In this document: in pieces, positions 9,856 through 24,076 of the stretch
Layout of the letters: every line of letters starts with the position of its first letter
Position numbering within the stretch: the stretch's first letter is position 1
NCBI GenBank assembly: GCA_951812925.1
Contig: OX638371.1
Span: forward strand, 117,451,124 to 117,515,123
Source of the DNA: Calliopum simillimum
Lineage: Eukaryota > Arthropoda > Insecta > Diptera > Lauxaniidae
DNA: 64,000 bases
Direction: 5' to 3'
Position numbers and translations under genes: made by a program
Notes under the pieces: generated by a model
What the model saw: only the letters and a program-made list of their open reading frames with translations
What the model was told of the DNA's origin: nothing
Database searches by the model: none

Positions 9856-11974
9856 TATTTAATATTTATAAAATATATTGTACAATTCTAATTTTAAATG
9901 AAGTAAGAAAGAGTTACAGAGTAAGATCGACCATTTTGTTGCTTAGAAATTTTCCTATAAAAACGGTATCTACTAAGTTTAGTATTCGTTTTGTACCAAT
10001 TTAATTTTAAATCTTAATCAGATATATGAAGTAGGAAATGACATTTGCAACAATTTAAAGTGAATAAAAAAATCACTAGGAAATATTTCGTACACACTCA
10101 CGCATTTTTGTGCTGGTACGAATTGATGCCGAAATCAGCAGTCATACAGCACATCAGCTTATACTCGTATATATATACCCTTGCACATTCATCCAAACGA
10201 TTAAAATTTATTTCTAGATTTAAGCATTTTCTTTCAAAAATTTGAGGACTTTACACAAAAACACCAAATTCATTAGGTTACATTAAACAACGAGTAGCAC
10301 CGTTCGCTAGCTACACAATTTCACATCAATTGCGTCCAAGACCAACGAGAACTTACGCGCGCGGATCCCGAAAACTGCTAAATATTTTAAATCGTATTTG
10401 TGGACGCTTTTGAGGTCAAGTTAGGTGAAACGGCATCTGTTGTTCCAATTGTGACAAACAAAATTTGTCTCTTGCGTGTTATTTTTATATTTTTAAGGCA
10501 TTCATCACAGGCAAAGTGAGTGTTATGAGACATCAAACATCAAATTGGCAGATTTGTGTTGATGTTAAACGGCAGTTGTTTACTAAATTATACATATATA
10601 TTTAAAAGATAATTCGTAACTGTCTAAAAGTTAGGTACCAAAAAACGGATTCTTATCCTTTACCCATAAAATGTGCTTTTTTCACAAAAAAAAAAAAAAA
10701 AAAAAAATATTATTGTACAATATTATATAAAGAAAGCTGTGTATTGCATGAACCACGACCTTAAATAACTTTTGCACAGCTACTTTCCTTATCAGAACAG
10801 TTGTAGACTTTTTAGACTCCTTATCTAAAAAATTGGGAAAACTCGTCTCTATGAACTTGAAACACACAAAAATCCCATCATTTGTGTATCGAAAAAACCG
10901 GTTCAGGGCAATATAACAAATAAGTGTCAAGTCAAATCGAGTAAAATACAACCGAAAAGTTTAAGCACAATCGGTGATGGTCGACTTGAAAGTTCGAAAG
11001 TGCTGTTACAAAAGCAGTCAATAAACATGTAGAAAGATCATAGCTACGTCGGTTCAGATGCAAAACCAGCTATATTAAATTTCATTTATTTCATTTATTA
11101 ATATTGAACATTATACAATAAGGCATAGCCTTTTGTAGTATATTCTTAGTACAAATGATCACTTACTAGACCCATCTTTTTATTTATTTTTTAGTTTATT
11201 ATCACTTCTGTCTTCTTTTTTTCTTCTTCTTCTTAGCGTCACAGTCCTGTTGCCAGCTCTCTCGTTCCACGGCTAGGTTTTTCCAATTTCGCACTTTTAC
11301 CGTAGAAAAAGGTAAACAGTGATAGATGGATAATTTAGAGCTCAATTGAGCTATGGAATGCTGATCCCTATTTTAAGGTCTTCTTGACCATCTTATAACT
11401 AGCGTTTTCTCGGTCGTCCTCTACTTCTCTCTCTAATAGGTTGCAGTTCGATTTCTTTCACAATCGTATGTGCGTGTGGGTCGTGTGGGTCGCACCAGTG
11501 TCGTGTACAATCTTAGCTTTTGGTCTTTTGACGGAATTTTCGATCGAAACAGACGGATGCGGGCGTAGTATGCCCGTTGGATATCGCACCATATATTTAG
11601 TTTTTTCAGAACTGATCTCTAGTACTGCCATTCGTATTCTCTAGCTTTGCATTCTTTCTCTGACTCGGTTTTGTTTTTTGCCATTATTAAAATGTTGATG
11701 TCAATCATTAATCACTTAAATAACCTTAAAGTATCTTAAAAAGTACCGGGCATTTTGTTTTGTTTCTTGGGCTTATTCATTGATTTAACCTTTTCAAGAG
11801 ATCTTTTACAATAAAGCCTACTGGTGCTTACATGAAAAAGTAACATTCAGATTTAACATCTTTTATTTTAGCCAAAATGCATTAAATGGAGAATTGATTC
11901 GTGTTGATACGAAAACGTTTTATGTTTTATGAATAAAATTTCATTCGCTTTTTTGTACAAAAGCAGAAAAAAAA
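9856..11974. other. Upstream region of gene 1, possible 5' UTR or promoter
   Basis: No terminal-repeat element or coding exon was recognised. A poly-A tract of about 20 lies near 10687-10708. The segment 10300-11660 is less AT-rich in places and may hold the promoter and 5' untranslated exons of the following gene. A splice-acceptor-like ..gtacaaaagcag lies just before the start codon (about 11955-11966). None of these regulatory assignments can be proven by eye. Confidence 0.35.
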
Positions 11975-14900
11975 ATGTCATCCAAATCAGAGCCTTCACG
12001 ATACCCATACGAAAGAAGTACTGCATTTCCAGTTGATGATTTTTGCGAAGAGCTTTTGAGTAACAAAATAAATGAGCTAGATCTAAATGAATGCAACAGA
12101 CTGCAATCCCTTAATCAGTTCTGCGATGGCAGCGATAGTGGAGTTGATATAGCAACTACAGCACTGAACGTTGCTACGTTACAACGTGCGCTGAGTAACA
12201 ACAGTGGCGATTATGCCAGCAGTACTTGTGGCGGTCTAGATGAGCTAACAAACGGATTCAATGGTAACATATCCTGCGATTCCAGCATGATAAGCTACAG
12301 CTCAGATATGTGTGAAATCAAATCAATGCCAACAAATATCGGTGAATGCTACAGCGAAAATGGTAGTGAAAGTTCCTCAGTAACAGGCCCCTGCATTGAT
12401 GGCCAAATAGTGGGTACACCAGTGTCATCGATGAGTGGACGAAAACTAATGAATAGCATAAAGAAAAAGGTTGCCATGTTTGAGCCACACGGTTCAAAAG
12501 AAAAAGGTAATAATATATTATTTTTAAATTTGACCTGTCAACAAAAAGTATTTTGTTATGGTTTTTGTTTTAATGCATCTATATATTTTGCAGAGGTCAA
12601 CACAACACCGACATCAACAACTGCAGGCCAGTTGAATAGCAACTCTAGAATTCGAACCAGATTAGTCGGTAGTTCACGTACGGCTTCATTACCACGACAC
12701 AATACAGTAGCAGCAACGCCACCACCATTGGTGCAGACTCGTGAAAGAGCAAGATCTCGTGAAAAATCCATATCTTCTGCTGCTGCTGTAACTGCTCCTA
12801 ACAACAAGATGCAAAACATTATCCGCTCACAAACACTAACGCGGCCAAAGCCAATTAAGCCCGACTCGTTGCCGAGTGCATTAACAACAGCAACACCTCT
12901 TGTACAACGTAAAGTACAGCGTACACCATCTCTATCGAGAGCGCGTACTCCCGGCACACCTTCAGATGATGGTCGCTGGCCTTCGTCTTTAAACAGCAGA
13001 GCTAGTAGCGCCTCAAAACGTGGTCTCTCTGCTACACCTGATCTGTCTGCGATGAAAATGAGACCTAATATGCTCTCTATGGATTTAAAATCCACTAATC
13101 CTTATGGTACCTTGCCACGTCATAGAAAGCAAAAATCTGTTGAAGATCTAACAGGTGGACGCAGTTCACGGAGCAGCTCCGCATCACGTGATCCGTTTAA
13201 AAATCCTCGTATGGTCTCTTCTGTCATTGGCCTAAGTACACGTAAAAGCCTAATTCATTCCTATAGTACACATACTTCTACTTTTTCCAACACAACAACT
13301 AAAATGCTTCCACAAACAGCATCAGCGCGAAGCAAGCAACCGGCGTTGCCGAGAACAAAAATCTATCATGAGACGAGTGCACAAACCGCCATTACAACGC
13401 AAGATCTGGAAAAAATTTTAGCTGGCACTGCACCCCTCTTTGTGGCAGTTGATGCGATTGAAATGCTAGAAAAGCAAACTCAAGCCGATATGCGTGATAA
13501 AGAAATGGAGCGCCTTCATGATGAAATACGTATGTTAGCACAACGTGAAAGTGAACTTGCGACCAAATTGCATGAACGTACACAACGCGCTACTCAACTT
13601 GAACTGCAGTTGAAGAAAGAACGCGAGGAGAAAATTTCCATACAACGGGAGTTGCACTTAAATACAGAGCGCGTTATGGGTATGCTGGAGTTGGCACGTA
13701 TTTCAATCACTCCTACTGATGATGATGTTCAATGCGATAGCCTGTTAATGCTTGAATCCCAAATTCAAATGTCAGGTCATGAGCTCATAGAGAAACAAGC
13801 GGAGATTAGCAAGTTAAGAAAACTTTGCCGTACATTACAAGTTGAAATGGAGCGTTCACTTTTCGCCCAAGAAAATTTATTGCAGGAAAAAGTGGCCATC
13901 GAGCAGGAGTCAAATGAATTGCAAGACTTCTTGCAACACGAAAAAGCTGCAATGTGTGATGCTTTGAAAGACATGGAAGAGGAGTTTCAATCGTGTAAGC
14001 GTTTGCTCGAAAATAAAGACGAGGAAATAAAAGTGTTGCGTGATGAATGTCGTCATTTGGTGAGGCTGAATGAGCAACGCAGGTATATATACATACACAT
14101 TCGATATCAAATTTTTAATATGAAATAATTTTGGGTATTATGCTTCGTCATAGGCAAGAAAATCGGTTAATGCAGTCTAAATATTCAGCCTTAGAAACCA
14201 AAAGCAAGGAGCTGATAACGCAACAAAATTCTGCAGTTTCAGGTGCGTCAATGTCACTTTTGGGACTGCATTCGCGCTTAGATAGTTTAGTTGAACAGTT
14301 GGTGTCTTCATACAATATATCTGAACAAGAGTTGGAGGTAAGTGGTAGTAGTGTTATAAATTATATTCAAGGATCATTTATAAGTGATAAACCATATCAA
14401 ACCAACAAAGGAGTCAACCTTCACCATCTCCGAATTAAACTAAAATACATACAGGATATCAACATCCAATATCAAACTAAAACTTGAGCAAAATTTTGAT
14501 GTCCTATCTTAAGTGGTTCTCAAAATACAGGGTCACAAAGTTCGTAAAAATATCGAAAAACTGTTACAGTGATAAACAATAAAGGGCTGTAACTTTCAAG
14601 GGTCATATTTTCAACATGAAAAAGTTTCAAAACGTATCTATATCTCAAAAATCGATATTTTAAAATTAAAAAAAAAAAAAATATAATACAAATATTCAAC
14701 AAAATAAAATTTGGGGTGTAATGGCCTAGCTGCCCAACTCCTCTTAACATATTTAGTAAATTAACTTTGCTTAATATTTGAAATAAATAAATAAATAAAA
14801 TTTGTTCAGAGATGTTTTCAGTAAAAAATTAATGAGGCGCTGAGTAAACCTTGGCTTTAAGCTTTTCTTTTTCAACAGTATTAAAGCAATAAAGTATTTG

Positions 14901-17900
14901 CATGCCAGGAATAGTTCAGGATTTTCAAAACTCTTATCTTGAATGTTTCTTCTACCGTACCGTATAGGTAGAGTATTTACTATGAAGTAAAAGAAAATCT
15001 GTTTGCGCATAGCTAGCTTTTTGTTTGAAATCACAAAATAATAAACACTATCTTTGGACTCTTTTTGTGAAGAGTTTAAAGTACTTCAACCACATTCTTC
15101 TATTGCGAAGCAACAATCAAACTGTCTTGGAGAAAATTAAGTTTTGGCAATATCCAATTTTGCAGAAAAAGTTTCATTTATATTTCAAGACTGCATTCAA
15201 AATTTTCATTTTAACAACACTCAGGCCACCCACTTATCTAGGTGTTGCAGGAAAAGAAAAAGAAATGCTGTGAATAGCTTTTTTGGCTTAAGAATTGTTT
15301 GCCAATTAAAAATGTTATTTTTTTACAGGATATGATCTTTCACAATGAAATCGGCGCCACTACAAGCGATATTTCATGTAATGAGATTAATACAGGTACA
15401 ACTTCTGCATATCGAGTAGGTAATAGTAATGGCATTGATTCAAATTACGCGCAGTTAAGTGATGGTTCTTTGTCACCACAAAGAAATCAGTCATTTATTG
15501 CTGCCGTTATAAGTGCCATACGGCATGCCACAACACCTTCGGGGAAAAAGTTACTGTCAAGGAGTAGAAAACCTGTGCATAACGAACATACTAATACGAA
15601 TGGTGGTGAGTTACATCGATTTTTTATAAAATAGCCCGAAACATTTACATAAATGTATGTATGTAGATCTTTGCAAATTGATTGTTTAATGAAAAATAAT
15701 TTGCATTAATAAATACTTTTAAATCTATTTAGAAGATTCTGATTCTACAACAGAAATGCTTGATTCTGAAACTGAACCCTGCTGCTTGATGATGGACAAT
15801 GTGCTTGAAGACGTAACTATGCCTGATTCACATTCACACAACATGGTTTCGTCAACTTGTACGGCTACAGGTGGTATTATGCGTTCATCTCAAATAGAGT
15901 TACCTCAAACTGATATAGCACATAGTGGGGAGGTTGCTGTTGAAGGTGACGAATCTCTTCAAAACTTATCGCAAGCCATAACAAACCGTCAACAAATTGA
16001 ATTGCAAATGAATTCGATGTCAGTGCAGAAAGCGTCTTTGCAATATAAGTATGTTAATTTTCTTGATAATGATATAGAACAAGGGTGTCAGCGTTTTCAA
16101 ATCACTGAGCCAAGCGCAGTCAGCGCAAAATTTTCGCTTTTACAACAACTTCAAATTCTTCGGACTACAACAATCACAAAACCTATTTTTTGTTGTTGTT
16201 CTGATGGCTCGTTTGTAACAACAACAATATTTCAATAATTTTTTAAATTTCTGAGGACTACAACGAAAAATGTTTGTTGTTTTTTTTTATGTGAAACAAC
16301 AAAAACAATTTTTCATTAATATTTTAATTCCGCGAATTTTGACGAGCTCAAAAAAACAACAAACATTTTTCTCAGAAATTTAAAAAAATTATTGAAATAT
16401 TCTTGTTTTTGTAGGCGAGCCAAAATTGGCTCACTTTTGTTCTACGCTGACACCCTTGATATAGAATAATATATTAATTTTTATAAGCTTGACTTAAGGC
16501 TAAGCATGCCATTTACCATTTATTAGGATTTCAGAAGTTTTTCAACAAAAATCATGCATTGACTGGCTTAAGAAATTTAAAAATTTAAAATTTTTTTTAG
16601 TACCTCACACGTGCATTAACTCCAAATATATCGGTCTTTTCGAAAACCACTTTAGTCACACAATAAGAACATTACAGAAATAAAAAGGAAAAATATAATG
16701 GCATCCACAAGTAAACGAGTTTTTAACGACTTTTTTTTGGGTTGGACGTAGGGTTTGGACTCGCCAAAATATGGAATAGCAAATAATTGTTACACTTTTT
16801 GAATAATTGAAAAGAAAAATCAAGAAAGATCCTTGGCATGTACTAATTTTTTACGATATTAGCCTGGCGGAAAATTAGGCGCAGATAACGCTAAAATTTG
16901 GCTTCGATATATTTAGTTTAGGTGTGAGGCCTATTTTGTGGTTTTTTGTATGGGGGCACAACACCCCCTTCTCTGATCCTCCAAGTTTTCCTTAAAAATA
17001 TCGGAGGTCGATTTTTTCTACTGTTGTGTTGTACAGTGTTATCAATTTTATTTGGAAATGCCGATTCATCGATTAATTATTTGCAATTTTTTGCAATTAC
17101 TAATTGTTTTCATTCAATTAATCATATGATTCATTAACCGATTAATTTTTTTTTTTTTTCATCACTAACTACAACTAATAACTCCTAAACTAGAAACTCT
17201 TAGGTGGATAGAGACCGCAAGACCGAATAACAAGTTATTGCAAATACTCTTAATAGTTATTAACTGAGCCGTATGCAGCCTTTTTTATAATAATAATTTT
17301 TTTTTTTTTTTTTTGTCATCTTTGCTAGCACACAACGAGCCAATAGTTTTTCAGAAGACATTAGTTGTCATGACTCCGTGGCTGAAATGCCTTCATTAGC
17401 TGAGTATTGTTCTGCACAAACTGTTGTGGATCAAGTAATTGCAGTGGATAACATAGTCACAAAACTACTGAAAGTCTTGCGTTTAATTCAAATGGATAAT
17501 GATAGCTGTATACAGCAATTAATTTTAGATAAGTAAGTTAATTCTTGTTTTTAATACAAAAGTAAAGATAATAAATGTCAAAATATTTATTTAAGAAATA
17601 AATTGCAACAAAATAAAGAAGACATGCTGGAAAAACTTAAGGACTTGCAAGATGTAAATATAAAGCTTCAAGATGACCTGATGGACGCCACACAAGATCT
17701 TTTGCTCAAAAATAGTGATTTGTCCAATAGTAAGGCAGAAGTACAGCGACATCGAAATGAAATTGATGTAAGGTTTTAATACAATTAACTATAATCAAAT
17801 CAAGAATACTTTCAACTTGGGAACAACTAGCATTTTATTTTAAAATATTACTTTGTATTGCATATTTTTGCACTTTTTGTTTCTCATCATAGATCTCGAT

Positions 17901-20900
17901 GAAAAAAGATTCCTATTAAAGAATTTCAATTTAAATCAATACTGTACGTTGTCACGTTGAAATGTAGTAATGGTCTTTTCCAAATTTTAAAGTTCGTTAT
18001 AAAAAAGTCAAATGTAAGAGCTTGTTTTATAAATACGATTAAATAGATTTTGAAAGCAATTACACTGCGATTTTTATACTAATTTCACAGGTACACAAAT
18101 TATAAGCCAGAAATTTATAAAAAATTTAGCCATTTACGTTAGAATTTTGAGTTATTCTTGCAGACAAGCGCGAAACTTTTCCAAATATATGTGATGCTCC
18201 ACATTATAGACATCAAAATCAGCGTTTTTTGCAAATCCTAAAAATTAAAAGACACCTGAATCAACTCATAATTCCCAAAAATTCATTTTGGAATTGTTGT
18301 ATGAACAAAGTATGATCAAAGTTCTTTATAGAAATTTTTTGGTGTAGAGTTAAAATATGGAATAAAAAGTATGTAACATTTAGTGTTTATAAAAAAATTC
18401 ACACGGTCCACAAAACTGTTCTAAAAATAGGACCTCAAATTCTTCATAAGAAATAAACTCTCTCTATCAAATAATACATAGTGGAAGATAATATAAGGAG
18501 TTATAAATGAACCCTAACCTAATTCCTGTTTTTAGCTGCCATGTAAAGTTTCGCCTAAGAAGATAAGGGTCATTTTCCTGTTGAACATCACATATTGCCT
18601 GCGTCACAAACACGTTAAGACATTACATTGGGGTCAAAGCGCTAGATTTCATTTAATATTGAAAAATTACAAGTTCCAAATGATTTTTGGCTTTTCTAAA
18701 AATTCATAGCATTTTTTTAGCCCAGTGATCTTAGTGGATAATCCGGAAAAATTATGAAACAATTTCCATAATCGTATTCGTAGATTTTTATATTATAAGC
18801 AGCTCCATAAATACTTTTATCTATAAAACTGTTTTAAGACTTAATAGTTTAAATGAAATTCGATGAGCTTATATAAAAAAAAATATTATATGTTAAATTT
18901 AATCCTTCTTTTTTTAAAAAAAAAAAAAAATAAAGTTTCATTGCATAATTTTGTTCGTATTTATTAAAAATCTTATTCCAACACTTAAAATTTGTAACAA
19001 TTCTGTGGCAAAAAGGAAGAACTGCTTAAGTCGACTTGAGATAAAATTTATGCTCAATTTCATTAGTTCCGGGTAAAATTACACTTTTGTTTTTGTGCGT
19101 TTTTTAGTGCTTATTAATTTCACTCAGATTGAGCTTAACTTAATTTTTTTAAGTCAATTTAAACAGTTTTTACTTATTGCAACAGAACTATTATTGTATT
19201 ATTTTTTATGGCTTTAATTTAAATTGAGAACTATAATAAGTTTAATTTATACTATTACATAAAACTTAAATGTTTGCTCATCAATAAATTAATTTTGTAT
19301 TATTTATTTTCAAAACAAAAATATGTGCTTTTATTTTAAAATATTTTAACGCTGAATATGTTCAACATTCTTCTGGTGAATAATGTTTTCTAGAGCAGCA
19401 TGTTTGGTTGTTGCTTTCCGTATGCAGCTTCGTATAGTGAAAAGCTTGATTAAACTCGAAAACGTATTACAAAAACACGCGAAATAGAGAGTTATTAGGC
19501 GTGTTTCTTTTGACGCGTATATACAATTGTGGATATTTTTAAATTGCGATAACTCATGAACAGTGAGTCGCACAATAAAAACTCTGAGGAACTTTTTTAT
19601 GGAGAATCACGTTCTCTACAAAAACTTTTCATTTTATATTTAAAAAAAATTATCTTTTAGGAGTTATTCTATAAAAACTGGTTAAGCGCCGATAAACGGC
19701 AAAAAATGACTTCTTTTAAATAACTTGTAAACAATTTTTTTTTTTTACAAAAGACCCTCAGACTTTTTATTGTACGACTCACCGTTCATAAATATCGCAA
19801 TTTGAAAATTACCACAATTGTATACACGCGTCAAAAAAACACGGCTATTATCATAAACATTCAATTTTTTTTTTTTTTTCATCATCATCAATCATTTTAG
19901 CACTTAATTAAATAAAAAACATAAACTTGGCTCTCAATAAAAGTAAAATTCACGGCTAACAACACATTACCAATTCCTTTCCACACACCAACAATTCCTA
20001 CTATGTACAGCGACTCACGGAGGACATTTGCAACTTAAGTACATTGTTCAGCAATTACAAAAAGCTTTCACCAACCACAGATTTACAAGCAGATGTATTG
20101 GGAAAGTCAAATGATGACGAAAATGCTAGAATCTTAAATCTCTTAAAAATGTGGCAACAGGATGGTCAATTAAAAGAAGCCAATTTGGATATACTTCGTA
20201 TGAAAATTGAGGTTAGTTTTTAATTTTTTTTTCAAATTTTGTCTGTAAAGAATGTGTAATAAAAACCCATTCAAGCGTCATATGTTCTCTTAAAATAAAA
20301 TATCAATAAAATATCCCTGCAGTATAAGCATGAGACAGTCTACAAAAAAATAATAGTTCATGGTTAGTACTAGCCCGAAACTTGTGAAAAGGGGATGCAG
20401 TGGGGGCCAGTTTGATATCAGTTTGTAGTAGTTTAATTTATTTTGAGAAAATATAAACTTAAATAAAAAATATTACTGTAGTTGACTACAGATGAAACCA
20501 CTGGATGAAAACTAGTTGTTTAAAGACTTCTTCACGCCAAAACTAGCTCCGGACTGGTGTAAAATAATGCAAAAGGGGACAATTGAAATTTCGTAGGACA
20601 TCAACACACAAAAAAGAACAGTTGCTTATATGTAAAAGGGGTTGAACTCGGACTAGTACTGGTTGATAAGAGACTAGTTAAAGTCTATTTGCCTGCAGGG
20701 ATATATGTAACATATAATTTTATAGTTTAGCTCACAACATATTTTTAATTTATCAGCCGATAGCCCATCAGAAAGTCAGATTTTGCCAACATAGCTATTT
20801 GGCACATTCCTTTCGCTGTTCAAATTATTCCATTTCCAATACCGAACTTACTTTGTTGAGCCGCTTAAGTCGCAGTCGTAATTTTTTTTACGGCATAGGT

Positions 20901-21823
20901 GCAATCAGAACTGTCTATGGTAAATGCGGCCTTTGAACTTGTTAGCACTCTAAACATGCCTACGCTTGGAACTGAGTAGCGAAACTGATGATCGTCCGAG
21001 CGCAGTCGTCTTACTCCACTTTTGGAAAAGGTCGTCAAATTTTTTGCTGGAAGCTGTTTTGATGAATTTACATGAGAGTAGAGCAGATCAGCTTTCAAAA
21101 TGTGAAATTACTTTTAGGGCAGATCAGAAATTTCAAATTCGCAAAACGACCAATTTATGCCAGATTAGGATCTAGATCAAAACAAGCTTCTTCTTTTTTC
21201 AAATTAAAAACTTTTGTTAGGTTACAGGTCGTGGCTTTTTTCACCAGCATAAAAAACAGCATCGGTCTTTGAATTTGTAATTTCCGTTCAAAAGTGAAAA
21301 ATGTTTGCCAGTTTTTCTTCTTTTAAAACTTTGTCGCATGCAGAATTCTTTTAGGAAAACGGCTTCCACTTGTCCTTAAAAATCATTACCATAACCATTA
21401 CAAAACATCTGTGGAGTATTAATAGCACATTGTGTTTACCATAATACAATTTTTGCAAGTGGTAGGACAAGTATTTCGTTAGGGATATAGAACTTTACGG
21501 ATTTTATAAAATAAGTTGCATCCAGTCAAGGTCTCATTTCTTTCCATCAAATTGCATACATTTTTTGAGTCGAGTTACGGTGAAATGAGTATTTCTGTTA
21601 GTGTTTTCTGAATTTTTGGTTTTACTTTGAAAATGCATATTTTGATATTTATGTACACAATTTATACAATTTTTGTATTTTGTAGGAATGCAATGCTAAC
21701 GGCAGCCATGCAGATGATGGGCAAAATGTGTTCGATAAAGAAATGGAACTACAAACATTCCGGCACAACATTGAAACTGTTCAGATGACCACTACAGATA
21801 ATATGAACGCGAATGACGAGTGA
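11975..21823 (+). CDS. Ser/Arg-rich coiled-coil protein (quick-to-court-like?)
   Basis: Nine coding exons join in frame: 11975-12506, 12594-14082, 14154-14337, 15329-15605, 15733-16048, 17329-17532, 17596-17767, 20011-20211, 21686-21823, about 1170 residues. All introns are GT-AG; the first two are only 87 and 71 bp, and the first is open in frame so it can be mistaken for coding. The N-terminal third is acidic and Ser-rich, residues about 200-450 are basic and Ser/Thr/Arg-rich (TPSLSRARTPGTP, NPYGTLPRHRKQKS), residues about 465-700 form a long heptad-type coiled coil, and a second coil lies at about 1000-1060. There is no signal peptide, membrane span or catalytic domain, so a cytoplasmic scaffold or cytoskeletal role is inferred. 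The middle and C-terminal segments (SYNISEQELE, TTEMLDSETEPC, MPDSHSHNM) remind me of insect quick-to-court proteins, but I cannot confirm this. Intron 5 carries a hAT-like MITE. Confidence 0.85.
16080..16458. mobile_element. hAT-type MITE inside intron 5 of gene 1
   Basis: The 14-bp inverted tips CAAGGGTGTCAGCG and CGCTGACACCCTTG are flanked by an exact 8-bp duplication ATATAGAA (16072-16079 and 16459-16466). Tips and target length are typical of hAT elements. The interior is largely palindromic and rich in aacaacaa/ttgttgtt. It starts 32 bp after the exon end at 16048, so the splice donor is intact. Confidence 0.9.
17768..20010. other. Large intron 7 of gene 1
   Basis: AT-rich intron between the exons ending at 17767 and starting at 20011. 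No additional exon is needed to keep frame. Apart from the foldback element at about 19495-19815 and homopolymer tracts near 18910 and 19865, nothing was recognised. Confidence 0.6.
19495..19815. repeat. Foldback element, diverged relative of the copies at 43 and 52 kb
   Basis: Inverted arms containing 'gcgataactcatgaacagtg' and its reverse complement, with a loop near 19690. The words 'gttcataa..atcgcaattt' and 'gtgagtcgcac' are shared with the foldbacks at 43171-43660 and 51938-52530, indicating one old family. The outer arms also pair (gacgcgtatatacaattgt versus acaattgtatacacgcgtc). Confidence 0.65.
20311..20703. repeat. Possible small TIR element in intron 8 of gene 1
   Basis: The tips ATATCCCTGCAG at the left and CTGCAGGGATAT at the right enclose about 390 bp with several ACTAGT words near both ends. 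The inverted match is short, about 12 bp, and no unambiguous target duplication is visible, so this is a tentative call. Confidence 0.35.
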
Positions 21824-21924
21824 ATTATGTACTCTGCCACATTCCATTTATTGTATATTATTAAAAATTAAACAAAAATTTAATTGGTAGTTTCGTCCAT
21901 TAGAGTTATTACAACTTAACTTAA

Positions 21925-21930
21925 AATAAA
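21925..21930 (+). promoter_or_regulatory. Likely polyadenylation signal of gene 1
   Basis: AATAAA about 100 bp after the stop codon at 21821-21823. Position and exact hexamer make it the best candidate; other A/T-rich hexamers follow. Confidence 0.5.
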
Positions 21931-24076
21931 TATACAAAGGCAAATTTCCCATTAGTTTTTAGAAGCATTTTACTTGTTTTCCGATGATTTTGTATTAAAA
22001 TTAAATTAAAATTTCTACAAATGCTTATGAAAAATTGGAGTCAACTCCGCCTTCCCAAAGTTTTTCCTCTTGCTCATAAAGTTTGTGATTGTATTTAAAA
22101 TTATTGCTTGCCAAATTTTTTGAATTCATTAATTAATGCTGCAATTGAACGCAAATATGAAAAAAATAAATTTGTTTTATTCAAAAACACTAGTCTGATA
22201 ATATAAATGCTTTTGTATTTATTTATGAACAAGCTCCTAAATATCGAGAATTGAATTCTTTCTCCTTTTTTTTCAAAAACTGTTTTTCGACCTTTTTTCG
22301 ACCTTTTTTCAAAAAAAGTTTTTACCTAATTTGCCTGCACTATAAAAAACTTAGTACATTATCTCGCCCAACTTCTGTCCAGGCACAAAACATGGATTAT
22401 AACGAAATTGAAATCATCGCGCCATCTACAGGAAAACAATTGAACATAATTGATATAATTGATATTAGATTTATGTGTCACACCTTTGTTTTGGAGTTAT
22501 CGATTTTCTCTGTGAAAAAATTGAATATTACGCACGATTTTTTCCCAAAAATTATGATTAGCATGGTCGTATGAGAACGTAAGGCGCATATGCACATACA
22601 TTAGGGTGACCAGCCTTCCCGGATTTTTCAGGACAGTCCTGGATTTCGCCCTCTCGTCGCGGACTTAATATGGATGCATATTAAATTGCGTAGTTTATTT
22701 TATTTTCTACAACAATTCTAGGTTATGAACCATAGGCCATTAAGGACAAATCAAAGGCCAAGGTTTTAGATCATAGACTATAGATTATCGAACATGGACT
22801 CTCCATATAGATATTATAGACCATAAAGTGTGGACTACTATATAAAATAATTTATTCCCTGTACCGGATTGGGCCATCAACTAAATGGGCAGCCCAATAT
22901 ACGTGCACATATCCACAGATATGTCCAGCTATGGAGCAGTAAGAATAAATTTGCAATTCTTTGCACCTAAAAAACAAACCTTTTTTCAAAAAATGTTCAT
23001 GAGTGCTTAAAAAAACAGATTGGTTTGTGTAAAAGCGCTCTAAATCAAAGGATCTACCTGCCATCGGTAACTGATACAACATATTCACCATGAATTTGTT
23101 GTCTACCTGTTATGCATTTATATTGAGATAGTTTTTGTTGGTGGTAGGAAAAGAGAACTAAATGTAAAAAAGAAGAGACGAAGAGAAATAATTTTTGTTC
23201 CTAAGCGATCGGTGATAGAGAAGTGAATTTGCATATCACATCATTTCACAAATTAAAATAAATGAAACATATGAATATTAGAATCCAGAGCTCAACCTAA
23301 AGTTGGCTAACATCATGGCCTGTTCCATACTCCGTGTGGTTTCAATTACTTTTCATTTAAGAGGATTATTGATGAAAATGGTGAGTCACACGGTAAAAAA
23401 TATTTGAATCTTTTTTGGGGAGAATTGCAGGTTCTTCTGATTTGTATATATGAAAAAGTAATCGTTTAGGACATAGCTGCCCGTCTAGAGTAAAATTATA
23501 AAAATTTGGCACTCGCATAAAAAGTCGTGGCCCCCATGTAAAATTAATAAAAAAGAAAACATAAATTTTTTAAAATTATTGAAAACAACAACCAGCAAAG
23601 ATTTTTAAATTAACAGTTACTTGTGCGAGTGTTTTTTTTTTCGCAAATCAAAAAATCCTGAAAGTTCATAAAATGATCAAATTTGTTGTTGCCATTGTGT
23701 GTTGTTGTTTTTTTCTTTTCGATAGGAACCCTTGCGTTTTGTTGCAACAACAAAACATACAGTCCTGTGTGGACGAAAAAACAACAACAAAACACAGTCT
23801 TGTGCGGTCGCAAAAAACAACAACAAAATTTACGCATATGTTGTTGCTGGTGGTCGATCGCAATTCTTCAAAATTTCGCATATACCGTTACTTGCGTGTG
23901 CGATTTTCATTTTCAAAAATTAAATTTTGCTGTGGCACGTGAGATCAAGTGATTTTCAAAAAATGGCACTTTGCGATGGCACGCGTGGGCGGCTATGGTT
24001 TAGGAAATATTCGACTTTTTGCGGTATTTTAAGAATATTGCCTAAACGGTTACTTTTTCATTAAAGCGAATCAATA
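21931..24076. other. Intergenic region between gene 1 and a palindrome
   Basis: No gene was recognised. A segment at about 22600-22660 (agggtgaccagccttcccgg...gacagtcctgg) looks like the tip of a DNA transposon, but no partner was found. The segment 23460-23990 contains many ttgttgtt/aacaacaa words and loosely inverted 'ggcactcgca' motifs, probably another decayed repeat. Short frames at 22251-22574 and 22852-23091 have no recognisable domain. Confidence 0.4.

Noticed and set aside
12556..13095. Long minus-strand open frame opposite gene 1
   Set aside because: It is the reverse shadow of a Ser/Arg-rich coding exon; no motif, and the plus-strand exon is supported by splicing frame across nine exons.
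16946..17137. Short membrane-like frame in intron 5 of gene 1
   Set aside because: Lies in an intron of AT-rich DNA; hydrophobic because T-rich, with no signal or start context.
11975..21823. Firm naming of gene 1 as quick-to-court (qtc)
   Set aside because: Words in the C-terminal half recall that family, but I cannot verify by alignment, so no symbol is given.
23660..23950. Several overlapping small frames rich in aacaaca codons
   Set aside because: Three frames and both strands are open because of simple ttg/caa runs; no conserved protein.
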